Shown in pieces: positions 8,301 to 11,496 of a stretch of 11,496 nucleotides of DNA (its first letter is position 1; every line of letters starts with the position of its first letter). The notes under the pieces are model-generated. The model made no database searches. It saw only the letters and a program-made list of their open reading frames with translations, and was not told where the DNA came from. Position numbers and translations under genes: made by a program. This DNA is from Gammaproteobacteria bacterium (GTDB lineage: Bacteria; Pseudomonadota; Gammaproteobacteria; Pseudomonadales; JAUIKI01): the NCBI GenBank assembly GCA_030430875.1, contig JAUIKI010000026.1:1-11496 (forward strand), written 5' to 3'.

Positions 8301-8502
8301 AACAGTGTTGGAAACTAATCCAATGACTGCAGATATTGAAACCGTTGACGGTATTGAAAGGTTGGTTTTCAGAGCGCCTGAAATACATTCAAATATTCAA
8401 ATTGGTGCGCTTCGTATGAATAATGGTGCAAGTTTTGGTAGCTTTAAAGCAGCAGACGTCAAAATGGAAAATACGACATTACGTGTTTGGGGACATGAGT
8501 GA
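2308..8502 (+). CDS. Giant exported multi-repeat protein with DUF6160-like N-terminal motif
   Basis: This is one uninterrupted frame of 2064 residues. Residues 1-27 are a signal peptide cleaved after ASA. The DUF6160-like motif MLEDDEMSKVSGRDG follows at 31-45. From about residue 118 to the end the chain is built of some 17 diverged units of 104-135 residues. Each has a 'G-x-(M/I)-(Y/R/H)-hydrophobic-G-(D/N)' turn followed by a glycine-rich GGF/GSF step. Many units continue with a (L/I)-(Y/W)-G-(R/H) strand and glycine-rich turn, a FxLxNLS-like strand, an (N/T/K)-P-hydrophobic segment (NPLTL, TPISV, KPMTF) and an LVF-x-x-P strand. Alternating hydrophobic and polar residues predict beta structure throughout. 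The only cysteine is at residue 12, in the signal. There is no RTX repeat, autotransporter barrel, two-partner secretion domain, sortase signal, C-terminal aromatic residue or enzymatic motif. It is probably a periplasmic or surface structural or adhesin-like protein; the function is inferred only from its architecture. Confidence 0.85.
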   Translation: MGHKAYKFSLICYFSFSLVGYPLAASAKFEMLEDDEMSKVSGRDGIEIYGNIGDSEASYSYGRSDNPDAKISVENAKVSGFTIPEADPVKIDLVKEGETTKIAIEAPPITVDASVEHIRIGNDNASLGGSKTEQLTVDAALKLWGNQTPGETGLNASVDAKVTVDKHQMIGDSPDNTFTLEDISTSVVIPELSVDVKDIGGVEKIVIAAPTVSIDELEIGAMYHGDDENRYGSFGISAIETSFELYIDDGGAFSDEGLALALGSFSLTAETIQYRGEDPNLNTFTLENLSMQGWTDDMFIELVDYNNEYQLLFHAPSMTITQLTTGDMYLGDKNDGIFGSLAMSDAEFGVSAYITDGGLLTDTGVKVELASYTANIGKFELQGEANGNDFNKFVVNNLSLSMHSVPGSPAVFEINDFNGMQGLYFSIPGIILDNYSVESSHLGDNGDSYGGLKVSSHKVNDDFVATTMSGFLTDGGFEKTGLTIHDLKLSTALDAQWIGAEDASFNMNNLHVDMQHEKLILDIGPNNGKQHVRLFAPNTTIVSAGVGSMYLNEGHNMGGFVAKNIGVDITTAIGGGTDTLGLNAGMVYETYLTNSLDQNNDEIPFESIGYYAGTTEAESAKIGGIVVDMYAKGEFGITEENGVQKIALRGLLQGNQNSGDFLSVERIYVGDNPAISMGGFSVRDFISTHDLKVYGGAAKTGVGITLEGNLNAFYNFQYVGFDELEDTLNISDVAFVASIVPYDPFTNDVVTPMSVEVVKGKDDLERVLTTTHALMSLDVGLIQMGESNGFNHALTLGFSTNQLKTKSETYLWGHKDIGLNIAGTSKLEWGDINAINDDLNGIYVLAGNGDQPGYDNTVFKHNIFQTTYGYVETNIDIDKPMTFDVENVEVAPGEFVSKLVVTMDKANTKALIHNLTLGQLGEGNNAFGTLYMDQYVSGELKLSGLSVNNADKRGFEVSGTIGLSGSEFQYRGKAPIVELNSMQFEGVFAKITIPDSDPKILNNQGVQVYFDAPDNTETAFIIDIAKAYVEFGAANMHLGYDNEDNIWNDIENYSLGGYRGEFEISNSQLLLSSNSHVGLDIDGHINIKNGKFSSYGGSFPFLSNFEYGYNTTNLEDVSFSLNMDDDKLGNQPITMYINTPTVNNSPTDVTKLIVEIPQISGSFEAALRMGQPGLHDWNGNNILESSEQNFVLGGVYVDQFMLENSGLSLWGRKDGGAHINVESHLSVDRLRLAGLGYLAAEISKDNAINLEGIFSNFVTNTPISVYVDTKSFGIIPQDRTWLYAEFGDSYLSTTVDTVRFGNEKLQGQTLNYRIGGFTSGIDIKQGSYLAIAGTKNSGTDLAGYLLAEGTFTYYGTEYLDNMDNLVFNDRLVVDNYLVEVIVNQDTPISVYHQTALKNDIDDPTAGPSKLVIAVPSLVTNLAVEGVILTPNNPNNVAFDNLEVEKLAIIDSTFKIYGRGFDINDKDSNKFGGVSVDVDLNLTVDEIRMKDANSTTTISGVALNLQTQEGKPVEIGLLTKGPIFPDGPTRLVMQTNDLSGSLDVAGIYFDENKVEAAVGFSVQALAGLDLNTDGKVDAKDDAGFMLTSRFDIWGRQNAGINISGTSQLRVGELQLRFADNDNDSLNMRKIRSTMIIGDYDNPLDISLYTLTDANQNILEPTTVMFDLAEAKIFTKIDEIAIGNVADRSMGGLHINNLTLKDSWVRAYRGSMNPDAMEMYGVLNITDGSVVLIDDFSEQMGFVNGIDDSDHRMTLSGLSLKSSINKKNPLVFDTISADNAFVFSMPELIIQSAGIEAVTVGKNGASMIALQLSDAVITADTVIKNLPGAELAIYGTTGVTIDRLDHYDADYMAASFGLSGIAFSAEITENNPLTLGIVDVGGENFLFLNFPEMELVALPDGDLNDKVVNVVTIDSMQIGNDDIGGFALQNPQAELLDKNDPDFDPDAFNTTVKANVKLKGHAGGGVDVAVQAEMNVYQMQYDVKDSEETKVKMQDVRADLTVLETNPMTADIETVDGIERLVFRAPEIHSNIQIGALRMNNGASFGSFKAADVKMENTTLRVWGHE
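5833..5868 (+). other. EF-hand-like calcium loop in the giant protein (degenerate)
   Basis: Residues 1176-1187 read DWNGNNILESSE. Asp, Asn and Asn fall at loop positions 1, 3 and 5, Leu at 8 and Glu at 12, as in the 12-residue EF-hand calcium loop; Asn replaces Gly at position 6. It lies just after a repeat anchor, in a turn between units. Calcium binding is inferred from the pattern only. Confidence 0.4.
7009..7044 (+). other. EF-hand/dockerin-type calcium loop in the giant protein
   Basis: Residues 1568-1579 read DLNTDGKVDAKD, a near-perfect match to the D-x-N-x-D-G-x-(I/V)-x-x-x-(D/E) loop of EF-hand and dockerin modules, with liganding residues at 1, 3, 5 and 12. It sits inside a repeat unit, shortly before the FDIWGRQ strand. 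One such loop in a large exported protein suggests local calcium stabilisation. Confidence 0.6.
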
Positions 8503-8522
8503 TTAGTATCTTTTCTTTTAAG

Positions 8523-8547
8523 AAGCAGCCAATTGGCTGCTTTTTTT
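8523..8547 (+). terminator. Rho-independent terminator after the giant repeat gene
   Basis: A perfect inverted repeat, AAGCAGCC-AATT-GGCTGCTT (8523-8542), runs directly into seven consecutive T residues (8541-8547). It lies 20 bases after the stop of the giant gene and 15 bases before the stop of convergent proS. Read on the minus strand the stem is followed by TCTTAAAAG, a poor U-run, so it mainly serves the plus-strand unit and at best weakly terminates proS. Confidence 0.92.
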
Positions 8548-8562
8548 ATTGCTGAAGTTTTA

Positions 8563-10281
8563 TTACAAAAGACTCAAATTGTTTAACTTTTCTAAAACAT
8601 CAGAGATGGTCAATATTTCTAATTTATCGTTTCGCCTGACATAGTATTCAGTCATATTCTCAGCCAAAGTTTTTTCACTAATGACAAGCCGATGTGGAAT
8701 GCCAATGAGTTCCCAATCAGAAAATTTCACCCCAGGTCTTTCGTTACGATCATCTAATAATACATCAATATTTGCTTCTTTTAATTGTAGGTATAAATCA
8801 TCACTGGCTTTTTTGACTAATGCAGATTTTTGATAATTGATAGGGACAATAACCACTGAAAATGGCGCAAGCGGTGCCGGCCAAATTATCCCTTTTTCAT
8901 CATGGTTTTGTTCAATGCTTGCTGCGACAATGCGTGAAACACCGATTCCATAACAACCCATGGTAAGTGTCGATGATTTTCCAGCGTCATTAAGAATGGA
9001 TGCTTGCATTGCTTCACTGTATTTTGTGCCCAGCTGAAAAATATGACCAACTTCGATGCCGCGTTTTAATTGTATTTCCCCGCGGCCATCAGGGCTTGGA
9101 TCACCTTCGTTAATTTCTCTCAAATCAGCAGTTTTTGTATAAGTGCAATCTTGATTCCAATTAACATTGATATAATGGTTGTCATTTTGATTTGCGCCGC
9201 AAATAAAATTTACTACATTTGCAGCACTGTGATCAACAATGCAAGGCATGCTAAGTGATACGGGCCCGATGAATCCAATGTCGCAGTTAATAATACTTTT
9301 AATATCTGATTCTGTTGCTAACGTCAGAGGTGAAAAAATTTCAGGTAGCTTTTGTGCTTTAATGGCATTTAAGGTGTGATCGCCTCGAATTATTAATGCG
9401 ACAAAAGGTGATTCATCACTGCAGCCTTTGACAATTAACGTTTTTAAAATTTGAGATGGATCTGCCTTCAGAAAGGTTGCAACATCTTTGATGGTTTTTT
9501 GATGAGGTGTGCTTGCCAGTTGCTTAGGCTGAATATCAAGTTGCTCGGCATTCACTGGAGTTGCAACTGCTTCTGCTAGCTCTATGTTTGCAGCATAGTC
9601 ACTTTGGTTAGAGAAAGCGATTGTATCTTCACCAGAGTCAGCAAGCACATGGAATTCGTGTGAAGTATTGCCGCCTATGCTTCCTGTGTCGGCAAGTACT
9701 GCTCTAAAGTTTAATTCAAGTCGTTTAAAAATACGTTGATAAGTTTCATACATGACTTGGTAGGTTGATTCAAGACAGTCTTGATTGGCATGAAATGAAT
9801 AAGCATCTTTCATGAGGAATTCTCTCGCTCGCATGATGCCATAGCGAGGTCTGATCTCATCTCGAAATTTAGTTTGAATTTGGAAGAATGTAATTGGTAG
9901 TTGTTTGTAGCTATTGATTTCATTTCGGACTAAATCAGTAATCACTTCTTCGTGAGTTGGGCCGTAACAAAATGAGCGATTATGACGATCTTGAAAACGT
10001 AGCAGTTCAGGACCATATTGCTCCCAACGTTTGGATTCTTCCCAAAGCTCGGCAGGTTGAACGGCAGGCATTAAGACTTCTTGAGCACCACTTTGCTGCA
10101 TTTCCTCACGAATGACAGCTTCTACTTTTTTAAGCACACGCAAGCCCAGTGGCAACCAAGTGTATAGGCCCGAAGCTAGTTTTCGAATCATACCAGAGCG
10201 CAGCATAAGTTGATGGCTAATCACCTCAGCATCTTTTGGTGCTTGGCGTAGCGTTGAAATTAACATTTGACTAGTTCGCAT
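8563..10281 (-). CDS. proS: Prolyl-tRNA synthetase, bacterial type with editing (INS) domain
   Basis: This enzyme charges tRNA(Pro) with proline in the cytoplasm using ATP. At 572 residues it has the usual length of bacterial-type ProS. The class II catalytic core is plain: the N-terminal TSQMLISTLRQAP and SGLYTWLPLGLRVL, CYGPTHEE at about 105-112, motif 2 FRDEIRPRYG at 139-148 followed by REFLMKDAYSFH, and motif 3 MGCYGIGVSR at 441-450. Between about 225 and 400 lies the YbaK-like INS domain that hydrolyses mischarged Ala-tRNA(Pro); its ILKTLIVKG segment carries the expected lysine. The RGIEVGHIFQLGTKYS signature follows it, and the C-terminal anticodon-binding domain contains LDDRNERPGVKFSDWELIG. 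The start is supported by AAGGA six bases upstream. The stop of dapE lies 18 bases upstream, so the two are probably co-transcribed. It is intact in every recognised motif. Confidence 0.98.
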   Translation of the reverse strand: MRTSQMLISTLRQAPKDAEVISHQLMLRSGMIRKLASGLYTWLPLGLRVLKKVEAVIREEMQQSGAQEVLMPAVQPAELWEESKRWEQYGPELLRFQDRHNRSFCYGPTHEEVITDLVRNEINSYKQLPITFFQIQTKFRDEIRPRYGIMRAREFLMKDAYSFHANQDCLESTYQVMYETYQRIFKRLELNFRAVLADTGSIGGNTSHEFHVLADSGEDTIAFSNQSDYAANIELAEAVATPVNAEQLDIQPKQLASTPHQKTIKDVATFLKADPSQILKTLIVKGCSDESPFVALIIRGDHTLNAIKAQKLPEIFSPLTLATESDIKSIINCDIGFIGPVSLSMPCIVDHSAANVVNFICGANQNDNHYINVNWNQDCTYTKTADLREINEGDPSPDGRGEIQLKRGIEVGHIFQLGTKYSEAMQASILNDAGKSSTLTMGCYGIGVSRIVAASIEQNHDEKGIIWPAPLAPFSVVIVPINYQKSALVKKASDDLYLQLKEANIDVLLDDRNERPGVKFSDWELIGIPHRLVISEKTLAENMTEYYVRRNDKLEILTISDVLEKLNNLSLL

Positions 10282-10287
10282 GAAAAA

Positions 10288-10292
10288 TCCTT
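10288..10292 (-). promoter_or_regulatory. Ribosome binding site of proS
   Basis: On the minus strand AAGGA is followed by TTTTTC and the ATG of proS, a good Shine-Dalgarno match at normal spacing. It lies in the 18-base gap after dapE and supports the chosen start. Confidence 0.7.
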
Positions 10293-10299
10293 TATGAAG

Positions 10300-11407
10300 T
10301 TATAACAGTTTTTGCATGATGTGTTCATAAATCAGCGAAAGCTGATCTAAATCATTCGTTTTTATGCATTCGTTGACTTGATGAATGGTTTGATTGCATG
10401 GGCCAAGCTCGATGACTTCACATCCTAATGTGGCTATGAATCTGCCGTCGGACGTGCCGCCATTTGTTGAAAGCTCTGGAGATATTCCTGTCACTGATTC
10501 AATTGCGCTGCTTGCTGCAGATAGAAGTTTACCTGGTTTAGTCAGAAATGGTTGACCGCTTAGTTGCCATTCCATTTGATAGGTTAAGTGATGTTTTGCT
10601 AAGAGCTCTTCTACACGTTCTTGAAGCTGGTTATGAGTTACTTCTGGCGAAAAACGAAAGTTAAACTGCAGGGTCAATGATCCAGAGATGACATTGGTTG
10701 TGCCACTACCCGCGTGGATATTGGAAATTTGCAAAGATGTCGGTTGAAAAAATGCATTGCCTTGATCCCATTCGACATTGGTTAGTTCGTTTAAAAAAGG
10801 AATGGCTGTATGAATGGGGTTCTCAGCTAGTTGTGGGTAAGCGATGTGGCCTTGCTTGCCTAGAACAGTTAATGTTGCATTGAGAGATCCACGTCGACCA
10901 TTTTTAATGACATCACCTAAGGCATCGCTGCTGCTGGGTTCACCAACAATACACCAATCAATTGATTTATTCTGATTGATTAACCAATCCACAACTTTTT
11001 TTGTGCCATGTTTAGCAATGCCTTCTTCATCACTTGTAATTAAAAAAGCAAGTTGACCTTGGTGGCTGGAATTTTGTTGCAAAAAACGTTGGCTAGCAGT
11101 CAGCATGGCAGCAAGACTGCCTTTCATATCAGCAGCTCCGCGCCCATATAAGAATCCATTTTGCTCCGTTGGTGTAAAAGGTGGAGTTAGCCAATCTTGC
11201 AACGGTCCAGGTGGCAAAGACCAATGTTGGTCCACTTGTGCCATGTATTGCCCACAAATTGGTGACATCCTCAAAAGGTAAAAACTGGCAGGTGAAACCT
11301 AGTTCAGAAAGGAAAGTTGCCATGATTTCTTGGCAGCCTTGGTCGTCTGGAGTGATAGAAGGTTTGGCAATGAGAGTTTTTGCAAGCTCAAGAGTGTTTG
11401 TCGACAT
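10300..11407 (-). pseudogene. dapE: Succinyl-diaminopimelate desuccinylase, broken by about 20-base deletion
   Basis: DapE is a di-zinc M20-family enzyme that hydrolyses N-succinyl-LL-diaminopimelate in lysine and cell-wall diaminopimelate synthesis. The frame from the ATG at 11407 gives a normal N-terminus (STNTLELAKTLIAKPSITPD ... TLVFA) and then breaks at about 11213-11216. The rest is in another frame and is complete from PPGPLQDWL to the stop at 10300, including GRGAADMKGSLAAML, ITSDEEG, VGEPSS, KNGRRGSL, NGGTSDGRFIA and ELGPCNQTIHQVNE. What is missing between VFA and PPG is GHTDVV, which holds the first zinc-ligand histidine and a catalytic aspartate. Compared with the usual sequence the gap is 20 bases, hence the frameshift. 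Restoring the frame alone would not restore the active site. ATG codons at the head of the downstream frame encode unrelated residues and are not credible starts. It lies between an upstream gene 16 bases away and proS. Confidence 0.9.
11213..11216 (-). other. Deletion junction in dapE (loss of GHTDVV motif)
   Basis: On the minus strand the sequence reads GTCTTTGCCACCTGGACC. The left part encodes VFA in the N-terminal frame; the right part, CCACCTGGACC, encodes PPGP in the downstream frame. TGCC is shared by both sides. A normal gene needs 20 more bases here for GHTDVV. Confidence 0.75.
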
Positions 11408-11423
11408 AGTTGGTGTTAGAAAG

Positions 11424-11496
11424 TTAATCGTCTGTGAACAGTGTTTGCCAATCGTTGTTGCTAGCCCATTGAAATAAGTCATCGATTGCCTGGTTT
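11424..11496 (-). CDS. C-terminal end of an unidentified protein (right edge cut)
   Basis: On the minus strand a frame open at the window edge ends in DDLFQWASNNDWQTLFTDD and a TAA at 11424-11426. Its amphipathic, acidic, tryptophan-containing character looks like a real protein C-terminus. It also explains why the other frame here (an apparent N-terminal extension of dapE up to 11482) is not coding. The stop lies 16 bases before the dapE start, in operon-like spacing. Only about 23 residues are visible and I do not recognise the family. Confidence 0.55.
   Translation of the reverse strand, partial: NQAIDDLFQWASNNDWQTLFTDD

Larger units (their letters stand above)
2659..8502 (+). repeat. Protein-level tandem repeats, period about 120 residues (about 17 units)
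   Basis: The turn anchor recurs at residues of about 118 (IRIGN), 222 (MYHGD), 328 (MYLGD), 442 (LGDNG), 549 (MYLNE), 667 (IYVGD), 782 (IQMGE), 917 (LTLGQ), 1036 (MHLGY), 1169 (MGQPG), 1299 (RFGNE), 1427 (ILTPN), 1546 (IYFDE), 1678 (IAIGN), 1796 (VTVGK), 1914 (MQIGN) and 2035 (LRMNN). The mean spacing is close to 120 residues. Units 2-5 share a (D/G)GG...TG insertion (DDGG, TDGG, TDGG, GGGTDT), while unit 1 and many later ones have (Y/W)G(R/H/N) at that place, so there are at least two subfamilies. At DNA level the copies are strongly diverged. One remnant is the 15-base CCAATTTCAGTTTAT at 6091-6105 and again at 6466-6480, exactly 125 codons apart, encoding PISVY both times. Confidence 0.8.

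Noticed and set aside
2308..8502. RTX adhesin, autotransporter or filamentous haemagglutinin
   Set aside because: No GGxGxD nonapeptides, C-terminal barrel or TPS domain, and the units do not match those repeat types.
10300..11274. Intact short DapE starting at ATG 11274
   Set aside because: The first 20 or so residues are out-of-frame translation of the normal N-terminal region, and the product would lack the GHTDVV motif.
11129..11482. N-terminal extension of dapE from an ATG at 11482
   Set aside because: The extension overlaps the C-terminal codons of the upstream gene in another frame, and family members start at about the STNTLELA segment, so ATG 11407 is the start.

Overview
The window is AT-rich bacterial DNA, most likely from a gammaproteobacterium. 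This rests on a YihY-type membrane protein with a C-terminal winged helix, a TlpA-like lipoprotein thioredoxin, bacterial-type ProS with an editing insertion, enterobacterial/pseudomonad-like DapE, and exported proteins carrying a DUF6160-like N-terminal motif. I cannot name the genus. No RNA genes, CRISPR arrays, IS elements or phage genes are visible.

Left block (plus strand, 2-1687): the C-terminal end of a YihY-family protein, a damaged gene for a small exported protein that overlaps its stop codon (one frameshift plus one in-frame TAA), and an intact TlpA-like thioredoxin lipoprotein. A 169-base intergenic stretch follows.

Central block (plus strand, 1857-8502): two tandem exported proteins of one family. 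The first has 136 residues. The second has 2064 residues and takes up more than half the window. Both have a Sec signal peptide followed at once by a short acidic LED(D/E)EM...(S/T)G motif of DUF6160 type. The giant consists of about 17 diverged, beta-rich units of roughly 120 residues, has no cysteine after the signal peptide and contains two EF-hand-like loops. The small protein looks like the signal peptide, the motif and a single unit, and both proteins stop at the same point of the unit. This pair is the most novel part of the window. A strong Rho-independent terminator closes the block.

Right block (minus strand, 8563-11496): the end of an unidentified gene, then dapE (lysine/diaminopimelate synthesis), then proS (prolyl-tRNA synthetase), closely spaced like an operon. 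proS is intact. dapE appears to have lost about 20 bases that encode its GHTDVV metal-binding motif, which both shifts the frame and removes catalytic residues. If the sequence is faithful, this copy of DapE is dead, which is surprising for a normally essential enzyme.

The housekeeping neighbours (yihY, tlpA, proS, dapE) look like chromosomal core. The DUF6160-type pair appears to sit as accessory cargo between the tlpA-like gene and proS.
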